Origin: Monarcha castaneiventris obscurior
Lineage: Eukaryota; Chordata; Aves; Passeriformes; Monarchidae
Direction: 5' to 3'
NCBI GenBank assembly: GCA_026261815.1
Contig: JAMPIT010000174.1
Coordinates: 16,058,001 to 16,122,000, forward strand
Length of the DNA stretch: 64,000 nt
Part shown: one piece after another, positions 51,945-64,000 of the stretch
Position numbering within the stretch: the stretch's first letter is position 1
How the letters are laid out: the number at the start of each line of letters is the position of its first letter
Position numbers and translations under genes: made by a program
The notes under the pieces: generated by a model
Seen by the model: only the letters and a program-made list of their open reading frames with translations
What the model was told of the DNA's origin: nothing
Databases searched by the model: none

Positions 51945-54785
51945 ATACCTTTCTCAGGGAAATGAAAGCTTGGATCGTGCCTCGGCAGGAACCAAGCACA
52001 CATTTAGAAGTGGTCTAAGCACTGCACAGCAGTGAAATTTGACTTGTCTACTTAGTTAGTGAAAGGGAACATGCTCATCCCACTGTGACTGTAGGCCAGG
52101 CAGTCGGAAGAGAATAAACTCTCTGTTTCTTAAATCCTAGGTAAACTATATTTACCCTTATTCATCTTCCACTGCATCAACACTGGGGATGTTCCCACTG
52201 CTTTGTCAAGCAAGGGCTGACTTGGGGTCATGACTGGATGGGACAATGAGAAATCAATCATCTTCAGATTTAGAAACAGCAGAATTCAAAGAAAAAAAAA
52301 AAATCAGTGTTTCATAATATTTTAGGGAAGGCAGCTTCCCAGGTCCCATTCTGTGGCAGGGCTTCATAAAACACATATGGTATTTTTATGTTGCATATGT
52401 AAGTCAAACAGTATAATGCAGTCCCAAAAAGTCCTCACATGTTTAAGCAGTAGGGGAATAGAGGCACTATAAAAATATAATAAATAAAACTATGCTTGGG
52501 CCAGGATCTGTAGGAGACAGTAACAGAAAATAGCCCAATTTCATTAGAAATCCATTGTGGTTCCCATTTATGTTAGTGCAGAGACTCTGAACACAAGTGG
52601 AAATAAAAATGAGTTGCTGGTGTGAAAACAGCAGACTGAAGGTAGTTTGCTAAAAGCTTCTGTGTGATTGTGAGTTAACACTATAGAGGACTAAATGTAG
52701 ATGCAGTTCCAGGACAGATGCAGGGGTAGAAGTTGTTCCCAGACAGTGTAAAGCAACCAAAATTCTGGAAAATGAGCTTCCAAAATTTTTCACTGCTGTT
52801 GCGGGCTGAGTTAAACTGATATGCAGTAGGAGAGGACATTGCATTTCTCCTGGAAAATGAGAAGCACATGGGAAATAAAATTGTCAGAGTTTTTGCTTGG
52901 AATTGAAAATTGTTGAAGGTTGAAGTCTTTAATGTAGGGGGTTTATCAACAGAAGCAGAATCTGTGGTTTCTATCTGAGTAGCAGTGAGGTCTGCAAAAG
53001 GTACTTCCTGCAGATGAAATTATATAGCTAGAGATTTCGGTCCAGATTTGGTACTCAGGAAGCCCTTGAAAACTTGTTTGCTGCTGTTGAGCTGTGGGAA
53101 TTAATAGATTTAAAATTAACTACTGACATATTTTTGAGGCAGTCCAAACCTGTAGCTGCAAAGATCCTAGAGCAAGTGGAATGGAGAAGTGTCACTGTGT
53201 CACAGTGGGCAGGAGAATGGGCAGTGCTTCAAGCAGCAGCTGACCAAGCTGTTTTTTCCCTAGGCTGGAAGGCAATTTACAGTCCAAGATGGCATAGCAC
53301 TCTTTGTAGCACCATAAATTTATCCCCCAAGAGAATAGGTCACAGACAGCTAGCCACTGTGACAGTGTTTTCCAACGTCTCTCTTGATTTTCAGTGTCCA
53401 CACCAGAGAGTTATCTCAAAAGCATCCAGTTATCAGATTCTGGGGACTAAAACACAGATCATTCCCTTTTGCAATGGCTGAGCAGCAACATCAAGTAGTG
53501 GACGAGCCCCAAATCATACATTCTACAAAGAAATAGCCAAATCTCTACTTTTAGGGTTTTCTACATGAAGATGATGAATGTTATGCTACTGTTACTTAAT
53601 GGCCAAAACCTTACAAGTAATTTAACCTGTGAATTTACATATGGGCAGCAATTGCCTCTTTCTCATTGCTGTAAAAGGAAGGGGAAGATTTGAATACAGT
53701 AGAAAGGAATGTAAAGGGAACTAAACCAGAAGTACTAAAATGAAGGATGACCTCGAAGAAGTAGTTATGGGATCAAAAGCAGTAAAAGCATTTAACACCA
53801 TCAGAATGCCACAACAACATGAACATCAGCTGTGATCCTGCAGTCTGATATGGACAGAGGTTTCCAGTGCAAATCACCTCTATGGAGAGTGGTACAAATG
53901 TTTCACCTCCCCCTATGCATCTAACGAGGGTTTCAGGATAAGCAATGAATATGAGAGTTTGGGAAGATCTGACGGGGAAAAAAGATCCACAGAGAGTGTG
54001 ACTCCTGTGAATCAAAAAAGCAGCTCCCCCTCCTTCATGGGTGACATAAAGCAGCATGAGAAACATGAAGGAAACATTTCTTGAAATGTAATCCTAATGC
54101 TGGGTGGAATTTTTCAGTTCCTAAAATAGCCTGAGTTGTTACAAGTGCAGGTAGGAGTTTCTGCTTCCAGGAAATTGCTTTGCCTTTCTGAATAGCACAA
54201 ATGTTTCTCCAACAAGTAGGCCTATGAAGAAGTAGAGTGCTCCTTTAGGACATGTTTCTGTCCTGAGGAAATCAATGAGAGCGTTGCTATTAACTGTTTT
54301 GGGAGCAGGATATGGCCCATAATCTGATTAACAGATGCTTTGAGTCTGTGTAGACTGAGTTTTCAAAGACATACACAGATAAAAGACTTTTACTTTCATG
54401 TCACACTTATCTTTCTTTGTTGTAGCGTAAAAGTCTGTAAAATGTTACCTTACTCTTAACTCATAATACAGCTGTTTTACTTATGCTCAAAATATTTCAT
54501 CCTGCCAGGGCCATCATGGTGGATAATCTAATTATATAGTTAATTCCACACATGCATTGTGGCCTTCAGGGAAATGACAATTTGGGACTAGATGTTTCAC
54601 TTCAAGCATGGCTAAGTGCTGACAGAGAAGTGGAGCAGCAACATCCCTCCTGAGTAGCAACAATATCAGCCTGACACTTTTGCTGTTCTATTGAGATTTA
54701 GGCAATCTGCTGTGAAGGGAAGGCCGTGGTTTATCTCTTTGGGCTGAAGAGAGTGAAATCACCTTCATGGGGAGATGGAAAATTA
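51945..54785. other. Unique DNA, no gene seen
   Basis: No repeat family was recognised. A 12-base A run lies at 52292-52303. A 135-codon open frame at 53074-53481 has no family signature and is not called. Confidence 0.55.
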
Positions 54786-54787
54786 GT

Positions 54788-55306
54788 CCTCATTGGGTTT
54801 ACCTGGCTATGTTTTGATGGGGCAGCAAGGGTGGCTTCTGTGAGAAGCTGCTGGAAGTTTCCTCCATGCCCAGGAGAGGCAATTCCAGATCCAAGACTAG
54901 GCTGGCCAAGGTTGGGCCAGTCAGAAATGCTGGTAATCCCACTGTAATAGTACATTTAAAAAGGAATAAAAAAAGTTATTGCACAGGTGTAATTGAGTCC
55001 AGAGGTGAGAATACTTGAGAGGAACAGCTCTGCAGACACCAAGGTCAGTGGAAAAGGAAGGGCAGGAGGTGCTGCAGGTGCTGAAGCTGAGACTCCCTTG
55101 CAGCCCCTGGTGCAGCCCACGGTGAGGCAGCTGTGCCCTGCAGCACATGGAGGGCATGGGGATTCAGAGATCCACCTGCAGCCCATGGAAGAGCCCCACA
55201 CCATAGCAAGAGGGTGCCCAAAAGAGGCTGTGATCCTGTGGGAAACCTGTGCTGGAGCAGGGTCCTGGCAGGGACCTGTGGAGCCCACTCTGAAGACTTC
55301 CTCAAT
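54788..55306 (+). mobile_element. Partial avian endogenous retrovirus LTR
   Basis: The segment aligns by memory with the 5' part of a GC-rich LTR repeat common in bird genomes. It starts near cattgggtttacctggc, then gtggcttctgtgagaagctg, tctgcagacaccaaggtcag, tccacctgcagcccatgg and caggacctgtgga-like units. The internal cagccc/gctggagcagg units are degenerate tandem modules. A TATA-like aaataaaa-poor AT patch sits near 54950-54975. The copy stops near 55306, so the 3' part of the LTR is missing. No internal retroviral genes were seen, which fits a decayed solo LTR. Overlapping open frames on both strands come from its GC-rich composition. Family name and orientation need a repeat-library search. 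Confidence 0.8.
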
Positions 55307-55309
55307 TAC

Positions 55310-56075
55310 TGCTCTTTAAAATGTCTTTCTCCTTCTGTGAAAGATGCTGAAACCATGGTATAGAGAGAGTAACAAACTCTGACGTCCCTTGTGTCTAGGT
55401 TCAGCCTTCTCTTTCCAGCTGCCGAGCAGGCATGTCAAATGGCCCAGCTTACCCAGCAGTGCATTAAAAAGTCCTTTCCAAACCTAAAAATGTGAGCCTC
55501 ATTTCTTTAGAGCTGAAGTTTTTCTTTCTATTGGATAAAATTGATTTTGCTCAGAAACCATGCTTCTTACCTTTATGTCTAAGCCCAACAGGTCTTAGAC
55601 CCCAGCTCTCTCCTTGCAGCTGCTGTGAGTTTTTCTTCTCTCTCCTGGCACTCATGGTCTTGTTCACAGTCCATCAGGTTTGGATCTCAGTCACAGAGCC
55701 TTACACTACACTTAGAAGTATGTTGAAATAAAAAAATCTGGCAACTTAGTGTGTGCCAGAAATAAAACTGAACTTTCAACCTAGAGGTTGACAAACTGCA
55801 CTTACCCTGAATTTACTCCTTTATAGCACTGCGATATTGGAATAAGGATTTCTTCTCTTCATTGGGAAGGTGGGTCAAGATTGTTCCAAGGTGAAGGCGA
55901 AACATGTCTTTTTTAAGTAGGCAACATGACCTTAAGTGGTTCTGTTGACAGCCTAACCCCTGCAAAACCCCTCTGCAGATATTTTTCCCTTTATGCCTCC
56001 CAAAAAATCCACATACACTTCAAAGAGCAGCAGGGCCCTCTCCCTGCAAGAGGAGTACAAGAGAATAAAGCCTTG
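55310..56075. other. Unique DNA between LTR and CR1, no gene seen
   Basis: No gene or repeat was recognised. The sequence returns to the AT-rich background right after the LTR fragment. Confidence 0.5.
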
Positions 56076-56076
56076 A

Positions 56077-56314
56077 GTTGTACCAGGTTTAGAGAATGGA
56101 TATTAGGCAAAATTACTTCACTGGAAGGGTAGTCAGGCACTGGAACAGACTTCTCAGGACAGTGATGAAGTCACCATCCCTGGAAGTGTTAAAAAAAACC
56201 TGTAGAGATGTTGGGCTTAGAGACACGGTTTAGAGGTGGAATTGTCATTACTGGGTTGATGGTTGGACTTGATGACCTTAGAGAGCTTTTCCAACCTTAG
56301 TGATTCCATAATTA
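56077..56314 (+). repeat. CR1 LINE 3' end, different subfamily
   Basis: gttgtaccaggtttagagaa, ggatattaggcaaaattact, agggtagtcaggcactggaa, aagtcaccatccctggaagt, gttgatggttggacttgatg and gcttttccaaccttagtgat follow in CR1 order, ending in tgattccata. The gtcaccatccctggaagtgt and ggttggacttgatgacctta blocks differ from the type at 29337, so this is another CR1 subfamily. Confidence 0.92.
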
Positions 56315-56317
56315 TAA

Positions 56318-58710
56318 AAAATGTCATAGAAAGGGTTGTTACTGCTCCAAGGGCTGTTGCAAACTACAGCACCACCACAGGAACAGCTCCAGACTTTGCC
56401 CATGAGTAGTTGCAGAGGATGCTGAGGCTTCACAAACATGTATGTTACTCATGTGTGTCTCTAGTGTTTGGATTGAAGTCCATTGGTGTTGTTCCTGTGC
56501 AACTTCCTGTCCATTTTCAAAACCAACATGGGGCATCTTGCTGTTTCCTGACACATCATCTCATTTATCATTGGTTTTGCTACAAGAGTAGGCAAAAAAA
56601 CCCCTAATTCCTTGGCTGACCACAGCAGCTTGGGTTTTTCAAATTCACTCAGTGTTGAGATAAATTTGTTCCCAGTGACGTCAGAGACTGTTCAGTTTCC
56701 TACAGCAGTGTGGAGACTGGTGTGCATCTCCGTTCAGTTGTTCAGGCAGACATAATGAAAGGAATTTGTACTCCCAAATCCCAAACTGCCATCCTGAAAT
56801 CTCCCTAACATGAGGAGTCACTCAGCCTCACATCACTTATTTTGGTTTGAGTTGTCCAGGCATATAAGGCTGCACGTGCACAGAACTTCTTTTATCCTGG
56901 CAAGGCAGGGTGGAACCACCCTGGCTGGTGTCTAGACAACTTCAGAGTCTAGAAGGATTTGCTCCTCTGCCTGGGTCTCATGGAGAGGCCAGACTGTCAG
57001 GCATCACCAGAGCATTCCTGACATGAATCAACAGGCGCAAAAGCCCTGGAAGAAGCACTGCTGACTACTGCTTTGTGACTGGCAGAGTCACCTTGGCATT
57101 TATACCACAACCTTTAGGCTACATCACTTGTCTAAGCACTGGAAAACTTCAGTGTTCATTTCCTAATTTAGCTTGTTGCGACTTCCATCTTCTAGAAAAC
57201 TTGTCTGTAGTATCCAGGCCAGAAGATATTTGGCACAGGAATACTCTGCCCTTCCTCTGGATGTTGGGCAACACCTGCAACAAGGAGGTCAAGCTGAAAG
57301 AAAAGTCGTGATGTTAGTGCAGGGCTCATGACATTCACCTGGGAGAAACATGCTGGGTCCTGTTCCAAAGTCTCTTTCCAATATCACCTATGACATTTCA
57401 CACTGATGATCATTTGCTTGAAGACAAAAACATTACAGTATGAATGAAGCAGCTATTAGGAGTCCCAATTATTTCTCAGAGTGCTGTAATTATGATGCTG
57501 GAAATTTAGGTTCTTCCTGGTTTATTCTTTATATCAGTTCCTTTCTCTAACACTTCAGTTTTTTCCCTCTCCATCTCTCTGCGCAGTCTAACCACACTTC
57601 TTCCACAAGATAGGAGGTTACTTTGTCACAACAAGTGATGCACATGGTAACTTGAATGGCTTCAGAAAGGGAGGGGACCTTTTCCTTGCATAAGGTGGTA
57701 CATATAACTACCTTGGGCATCTTTAATGTAGACTTCTGCATCGGGGCCAGTTTCCTCAAACTCCATTGGCAAACAATGGAGTTAAGTGGTTTATTTTTGC
57801 AGGTACTTTTGAATGTGAAAAATTAAGCCCAAATGCTTCCTTTATTTACTCAGCTTGACAATAAAGACAGCTGAGGGAGACTGGCTGGTGTGTGGATGTG
57901 AACACTACCGATATTTAAGCCTCGGTGCACCTCACCCTTCACATTTTGCAGGACCTTATTTAATAGAACTATTTGCAATGACCCAAGGCAATCAATCCAT
58001 GTACCTCTGAACTGAGGAAAAATTGGATTCAAGAAGAGATCAAACATTGTACTCTTATGTAATTTCTAGTCTTTAGACATATTTTCTCATTTTCTTCTAG
58101 GATGTCTAGTCAAGATACCCCTCTTGCTGTTTCTGCTGGTGAGAGACTAAGGCATGATTATGACTGATGACTCTCTTCCCCAAAGAAGTGGAATTGCATC
58201 TGCTGAACTCCTGCTCAGAGGAGGACAGAGCTCACAACAGCCTGAAAGGCTCTTCAGGAATGCTGACACATGCTACACTAATTCACAAGAATGTGAAAGC
58301 AATCTCCAGGACATGACAATTCAGTGACTGGCTGCAGTTAGCAAGTGATTGGGAACATGATCTAAAACTCCAACCTCTCATTTATCTCAGGCTAAGTGTT
58401 GCCAAAACACTTTTCAGACTCTATGAAATGCAGACATGTTGCACAGGCATTTAGGCAGGAATTTCTTGGCTTTAGCCCTTGGACAACCTTGTAGTTAAAT
58501 AGTTAAAGAAAGCTGTTCAGAGAAATTCAGAGCATTAATTATTTTTGGCCATGAGTGTCTGTGTGTGTGTGTGTAGAGAAAAAGCTAAATATGGTTTTTA
58601 ATCTGATAGTGTTGTGTCAATTTAGCTGCATATACCACAGTTTGGAGTTTCTGGTGACTTTGCTTTCACCTGAGCCCACTGGGCTAACAATTGGTTGCAT
58701 GGCCATGATG
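56318..58710. other. Unique DNA, no gene seen
   Basis: No repeat family was recognised apart from the GT microsatellite at its end. Open frames are short and without signatures. Confidence 0.55.
58555..58574. repeat. (GT)n microsatellite, short
   Basis: gtgtctgtgtgtgtgtgtgt, a GT run with one C interruption. Confidence 0.92.
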
Positions 58711-58713
58711 GCT

Positions 58714-58962
58714 TCATAGAAATAGAGAATCATAAAATTGTTTAGGTTGGAAAAAACCTCAATAATCATCAATCCGATCATTAACTCAGCATTGCCAAAT
58801 TCACGACTAAACCATGTCCCTAAGCACCACACCCTGATGTTTCATGAACACTCCAAGGGATGGTGATTCCAACACTTCCCTGGTCAGCCTAGTCCAGTGC
58901 TTGACCACCCTTTCAATGAAGAGATTGTTCCTAATCTCCAATCTAAATTTTCCCTGGCTGTA
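58714..58962 (-). repeat. CR1 LINE 3' end, divergent
   Basis: On the plus strand: agagaatcataaaattgttt, aggttggaaaaaacctca, gaacactccaagggatgg, cctggtcagcctagtccagt and gcttgaccaccctttcaatg, then cctaatctccaatctaaatt. These are the inverted blocks of an older CR1 subfamily, truncated near tccctggctg. Confidence 0.9.
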
Positions 58963-58964
58963 AA

Positions 58965-61180
58965 ATATCCTTTGGGAAAGTTAACACAGGTTTAGTAAAA
59001 CACTTCATAGATTTTGTGACCTGATAAGCAAAGATGAAACTGCTGGCACAAGGAAGGAGAAGGTCAAGTGCCTGTCAGCATCCCCTACAAAGGTTTTACT
59101 CCAGGTTGTGAATGCTCCTGACACATCCCTGCTGAGGCTGCACCTGAGCAGGAGGTGAGACCATGGCATCCAGCAGACAAACCACTTCATCTTCTTGTTC
59201 ACCAGTCTCTAGACAAGTCACTGCTTGACAAGTTGCATTTTCAGCAGTGCTCAGGGACAAATTTTTAAGGCTCACAGCTTGGGCTGTGTAAGACTGCTCC
59301 ATACATGCAGTTTGTCCAAGATTTAAGAGTTGGTCGCTGCCTTAATTTACTCCCATGTAAAAAAAGAGTGAAGAATCCATTCATCCAGGATTAACTAAGG
59401 AGGGAAGGATATAAGTTTGAAAGGGAAAATGCTGTAGACCAGTAATTTCTAACAAAAAAATATTAGTTCATTTACTATCATATCTTTCACAGAAATATAC
59501 CAGGAGGTGTGTTTGATTTGGGGTTTTTTTTGATGGTAATATCAACATTTAAAAAAAAAATGAATAAATATAAAGAATGCAAGAAATAAAACATCTTCCA
59601 CATGCACATTTGCATGCAGGAAACCTGGCAAAATTAATTTGGCACATGACCCAAAACATAGTCACTCCAATCAAATGGAGAAGGACAATGATGTCATATT
59701 AAATATCTCTTTTCACTTTTTTTGGCCCATAGGTTCTCTCTCCATACCATCCCCGGGTTTTCTTTCTCCACATTCTTCCTTCTTTCATTTTCCTGTGTTT
59801 TGGTAGGATAGCCCAAGGGCTGTTCTAACCAGTGCCAGGTTGTTGTTCCTATTTGCACAGGAGAGGAGCTAATCCTGTAGAGCTTCTTGACACAAAATTA
59901 AAATGAAAGCTTTGTGCTAATCATTTCCTTCATGAGCAGACCTTAGCTCCACATGGGATATTTGTATTTTTTCATTCAAGGATGTAAAGTAGTTTTGAAA
60001 TTTGGACCTTTAAGAGCAGTTGGGCATCTGATCTGATAAACAGAAGAGTTGCAGTCCAAACCCTCCCCTCTAATTCAACTTGAATTTAGCTGTTAGCAAT
60101 TTACAATTAATTCCCTGGCTTGAACTGCTTGCCTTCTCTGATTAAACAAAATAAAGCTCTCTAAAGCTAGAAGAACATTTTATTTTGAGGTAAATGGTAA
60201 ATATGCCCTTCAACACTTATTCTGATGTCAATAAAACAAAGTTAAAGGTTTCAAACAAAACTTACTGAAAACTCATTTATAACACAATTATTTCTACAAA
60301 AATCAAGAGTATCAGGTACAATCTAAACTGAGTCTTTCACTTAGCAACTCGATATTTTTTTGGTTTATTTTTTTCCCCCATGGGCTCTTATTCCAAATAG
60401 CAGCATTTATTGACATTTAGTTATGCAGGAAATAACTAGTTTTGAATAGAGATGTTGAGTGTGGATGCTTCTTACTGACATTGGCACATACTGCTTGGGT
60501 TAAGCTCTTGGGGATGGAAGAGACACAAAAATGGGATGAAAATAATAGATCAAACCCTGATCTTTGCAAAACACTGCACTGGCAGACTGTCTGTAGTAAA
60601 AATTACACAAAACCTCTCCTTCATTTATAACTTTGGGTGATTCCTGACTCAAAGCAGACTTTCCTGAAAAAATGTCAGAAAAATTCCTGGGGTATGAATG
60701 TCAAAGCAGTGAGGTTTGCTCTTTGAAGGCTGTGGTTCAAATTTTACCTCATTTTTCAGGTGAAGCTCAGGCCATTATCTCAGCCAGTGGCAAAACAAGA
60801 CAGTCATACATGAATTTTTTGTATGGTTATCAGATAATTCAACTGGCAATGATCTAGTCCAACATCCTGGTTGAAGTAGGGAGCAGGGCCAGCTATGACC
60901 CTCCTTTAGCTGTACTACTTCCAAGTTCTGAAAGTAGAGAAATCACCAAACCTTTTCACTATAAACTTTCCTATTTTTTCTGTCCTTATCTTCAGTTTCA
61001 TGCCAAATCATGAACTGCACAGGAAAAATATTTGCTTAAGCAAGTGACATAACAACTTGGTGCCAAAACTTGACACATGTTGAGCAATTCCTTGCAAATT
61101 CTGCTGATGCTAATTGGTTGTGAAGATCCTTTACAAATCCTTAACCCACTCTTATTTCAGTACCTATTTCTCTGTGATTC
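58965..61180. other. Unique AT-rich DNA, no gene seen
   Basis: No repeat or gene was supported. A phrase near 60850-60890 (tgatctagtccaacatcctg) hints at a CR1 scrap but is too short to call. Confidence 0.5.
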
Positions 61181-61186
61181 TTAATC

Positions 61187-61405
61187 ACACAGAATCACTG
61201 AATTGGTAAGGTTTGAGGGGACCACTGGAGGTCATCTACTTCAAATTCCCTTTTCAAGCAGGAGTGCTGGCCTAAAGATGTTACTCAGAATTGTGTCCCA
61301 GTGACAGTTGAATACCTCCAGAGAAGTAAGTTCCACGGCCTCTCTGGGCAAATGCATCCAAATGTTTCCTTTCCAGATACATGTAATTGTTCCTCACACT
61401 GTGAG
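61187..61405 (-). repeat. CR1 LINE 3' end, divergent
   Basis: cacagaatcactgaattggt, tttgaggggaccactggagg, tcatctacttcaaattccc, ttgaatacctccagagaagt, ttccacggcctctctgggca and tgttcctcacactgtgag are inverted CR1 blocks. The terminal octamers are of the attctgtg type. Old copy with uncertain outer boundary. Confidence 0.85.
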
Positions 61406-61409
61406 GCTC

Positions 61410-62688
61410 TGAGACCCTTAGAAAAATCTAATAATTAAAGAATGGAACAGAAAATAGAATGAAAATATTTTGTCCACTTGCCTTCTCCTAGAATGAGAAC
61501 CACTGAGGGCACTAGACCCAGACTACGCTGCAAAATATAAAAGCAATATCAGGTTTTGGGAGCTGGGGTTGGGGCTTGGTTTTTTTGGCAGTTAAGTGTA
61601 TTGCTTTCTTTTGTTTTCTTTTGTTTTCCAAGTTATGTGCACTGTCATCTGCAATATCCTTCTATGGCTGAATGAGCTTGTAGGCTGAGCAGTTTGTAGC
61701 TTGCTTTGCTTTTCAAAAGAAATCTCACATGTACACAATACAAGTTGGTTATTTTCCTTCCCTTTTCATTTTTTTCTTTTGTCAACACAATTGTAATTCA
61801 GAGGGGTTGATTTGTTATATTTTTACAATATTCTGAAACCATTAAGCAGCCTGCATGTTATCAACTGCTCAATAATTCTACCCTGTTTTCCTCCCCCTAC
61901 TAACAGGTTATCATCTTGCCATGCTCTGTGCTTTAGATTCAGTCATTGCTGGCGTGCAAGGAAAGCCTGCAGCAACCAAGCGGGGCATTCCTTCAATCTG
62001 TATTTAATAGTTAATTGCAAACCTGTTCCTTGAAGTACTGCCACAATTCCTTGCTTCGCTGCAAAGTCTTTGATATCAACCTACTGCTTTTGGAAAGATT
62101 ACAACCTGTGCACTCGGTTACTCTGGTCAGATGTGCACAAGAACATCAAGTATGAAAGTAAAATTGCTCTCTCTGGTGCGTGTGAACCCAACAAACCTCT
62201 CAATTGCTGTGTTAGATATGCTTCAAACCAGTGCAGCCCTGCAGGGCAGGCACTTGGGGAGAATGGAAATTTCCAACCAGGGAGCTGGATTTCTGGGTGG
62301 GAAGGGACGGATGAAATGGAGAGGGGGAACAGAATGTGGGGTACTTCTCATATATTTTGCCAGAACTTTGTTTACACCAAATAAAGATCTGTTGTCCCCC
62401 CAGTAGCTTAACATTGAGTAGCATTCTCCTTTCCAGTAATGTAAATCCGGAATGGAACCCTAAGAGTGCATTCAACAGGATTTTAATCCAGATTTATAAT
62501 TTCTTTTAAGGAAGAGACAAGACACACATTGAACAGAAAGTTAAAATGACACTTTCCAACTAAGTTGCTCAAACTAATAACCTATCAGTAGTGGGTTAAA
62601 CCCAGAGCACAGAGCACACAGAACAAACAGCTATCCATCACAGGCACAGCAGAGATGTGCTGAAGGAAACACAGGCTTACATGAGTTT
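61410..62688. other. Unique DNA, no gene seen
   Basis: No repeat was recognised. Overlapping open frames on both strands at 62070-62475 have no family signature and compete in several phases. Confidence 0.5.
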
Positions 62689-62690
62689 TT

Positions 62691-62985
62691 ATCATAGGAA
62701 TACACTGGGTTGGAAGGGACTTTTAAAACTCACCTATTTCCCCCACCCTGCAAAGAGGAGGGACATTTTTCATTAGATCAGGATGCTCAGAGCTTCATCC
62801 AGCCTGGTTTTTAATGCTTGTGTGGATGGGTCACCCACCATCTCTCTGGATAACCTGTGCCAGTGCCTCACCACCCTCATTGGAAAAATACTTCTTCCTT
62901 ATATCTAATCTAAATTGAACCTCTTTTACTTTAAACCCATTACTCCTTGTCCTATCACTACAGGCTCTGCCAAAAATTCTGTTCC
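62691..62985 (-). repeat. CR1 LINE 3' end, about 295 bases
   Basis: atcataggaatacactgggt, tggaagggacttttaaaact, cagagcttcatccagcctgg, cccaccatctctctggataa, cctgtgccagtgcctcacca, ccttatatctaatctaaatt and ctccttgtcctatcactaca follow in inverted CR1 order. This is the longest copy in the window, reaching the cccattactccttgtcc block upstream of the usual truncation point. Confidence 0.95.
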
Positions 62986-62989
62986 ACTT

Positions 62990-63595
62990 GCTACATTGTG
63001 CTAATATTTGGAGTCCACTTAAAATTATTGATCTTTTTTATAGTCAGATTTGTGTAATTTGAATGTCCTCAATACCACTAGCACTCCACTAATATTTTAG
63101 TGGAAGTCCATGTCAATGTTAATGCGTTGCCACAAGTATGTCTATTGTCTGACATTAGAGATCTGTGCATAAATGCATAAACTAACGGGGTATTGATTTG
63201 CTCTTTCTTTTGTGGAAAGAGGAGTTTGAGCAGAGTGGGATCAGGAATTGCTGACTGTAGTGCAGGTTTGGAAATATCTTTGGCTCCAGGCAGTCTTACC
63301 TGGGTACGGTCCAGGATTTGCACTGGCTGCAGATAAAAATGTCAGTCCATGGTGATTTACTTTTTTTGCAGACTCATCTATAACTTTGAATACTGTTTGC
63401 TTAGGAGGACCTCCTTTTAAGTTTGTACCTTCTCCATGTTCTCCATCTGAGTGTTGCACCACTTCTTGTGCAGACTGGGAAACCATTTGTCCATCCTCAC
63501 AGTTCATCTCCTGCTCAACATATGCTTATATGATAAAGTCCAGTAATTTTTTTTTCTAGGTTAGAATGCAAAATATAACTTCAGCCTGGAAATCA
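62990..63595. other. Unique DNA, no gene seen
   Basis: No repeat was recognised. Two minus-strand open frames of about 85 codons overlap at 63078-63507 without family signatures. Confidence 0.5.
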
Positions 63596-63598
63596 AGG

Positions 63599-63664
63599 CC
63601 CATGGCAGGGGGTTGGAATAAAATGATCCTTCAGGTCCCTTCTAACCCAAACCATACTATGATA
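63599..63664 (+). repeat. CR1 LINE 3'-terminal scrap
   Basis: cccatggcagggggttggaa, taaaatgatccttcaggtcc, cttctaacccaaaccatact and atgat are the last 65 bases of a CR1 copy. It runs straight into the pentanucleotide microsatellite. Confidence 0.92.
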
Positions 63665-63716
63665 TGATGTGATATGATAAAGATATGATATGATATGATA
63701 TGATACAATATATGAT
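63656..63716 (+). repeat. (GATAT)n microsatellite seeded by CR1 tail
   Basis: gatatgatatgatatgat-type units with interruptions (tgatgtgata, gataaagata, gatacaatatat) directly continue the terminal octamer of the CR1 at 63599. The tail probably expanded after insertion. Confidence 0.93.
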
Positions 63717-64000
63717 GCTTCTCCACTCCCAGCAGACCCTTTTATGACCTGTGCACATAATCATCATCTCTGGAGTATATTGTCAGGTTTAGGGAAGAGC
63801 CATGACCTTGGGAACTGTCAGTGAGTTAAGTGGGCTTGTTGGACAACTTTTCTGCCTCCATCTAAGTGAGATCATGAATTACATGAAGACTTTCTGGGCT
63901 GAGGTTCAGAACAGGAGGAGAATGAAAAATTTTTGCAGATTATAGAGAAGCAGCTGGAAACATGGTCCTCATATATCTGTACTAGAAGAACAAATGTCAG
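63717..64000. other. Unique DNA, no gene seen
   Basis: Nothing was recognised to the end of the window. Confidence 0.5.

Noticed and set aside
53074..53481. 135-codon plus-strand open frame
   Set aside because: No family signature and no splice or start context. Its length fits chance.
54956..55319. Several overlapping 75-110 codon frames on both strands
   Set aside because: They lie inside the GC-rich LTR fragment, where stop codons are scarce.
60848..60895. tgatctagtccaacatcctg phrase resembling an inverted CR1 end
   Set aside because: No terminal octamers and no adjoining CR1 blocks.
1..64000. tRNA, rRNA, CRISPR, phage or operon-like organisation
   Set aside because: No tRNA B-box (GGTTCGAATCC-like) with a matching fold, no regularly spaced repeats and no dense gene order were seen. 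The repeats identify bird nuclear DNA.

Overview
The window looks like bird nuclear DNA, and it contains no recognisable intact protein-coding gene. The organism call rests on the repeats. About fifteen copies of the 3' end of the avian CR1 LINE are spread over both strands. Their shared marks are a TTCCAACC-type block, a GATGATCTTTAAGGTC-like block and a terminal ATTCTATG/ATTCTGTG octamer. There is also one partial GC-rich long terminal repeat of an avian endogenous retrovirus type. By eye the rest is AT-rich and poor in CpG. I saw no tRNA, rRNA, CpG island, CRISPR or bacterial-type gene organisation. The best reading is an intergenic gene desert or a very large intron, perhaps of a songbird; the species and lineage are inferred only.

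Layout. 1-11.4 kb: a decayed CR1 at about 315-443, a coding-like but stop-interrupted stretch at about 2158-2627, a short CR1 scrap at 7793, then unique AT-rich DNA. 11.4-29.3 kb: CR1 copies at 11471, 22999 and 26186, two TG/TA dinucleotide tracts, a 25-base T run and a perfect 11-bp hairpin. 29.3-40 kb: well-preserved CR1 copies at 29337 and 38264, and two adjacent CR1 scraps at 35741 and 36183. 40-51 kb: almost repeat-free. It holds the best candidate for real coding sequence, a short terminal-exon-like segment at 40212-40276 with a strong splice acceptor upstream and an AATAAA downstream, and a striking G/T-only tract at 42374-42442. 51-64 kb: the most repeat-dense part, with the LTR fragment at 54788-55306, CR1 copies at 51690, 56077, 58714, 61187, 62691 and 63599, and a pentanucleotide microsatellite that appears to have grown out of the last CR1 tail.

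Nearly all open frames of 60-160 codons here have no family signature, lie in AT-rich DNA or inside repeats, and are the length expected by chance over 64 kb in six frames. They are not annotated as genes. I found no convincing new biological system. The items most worth a second look are the candidate terminal exon at 40.2 kb and the coding-like relic at 2.2-2.6 kb.
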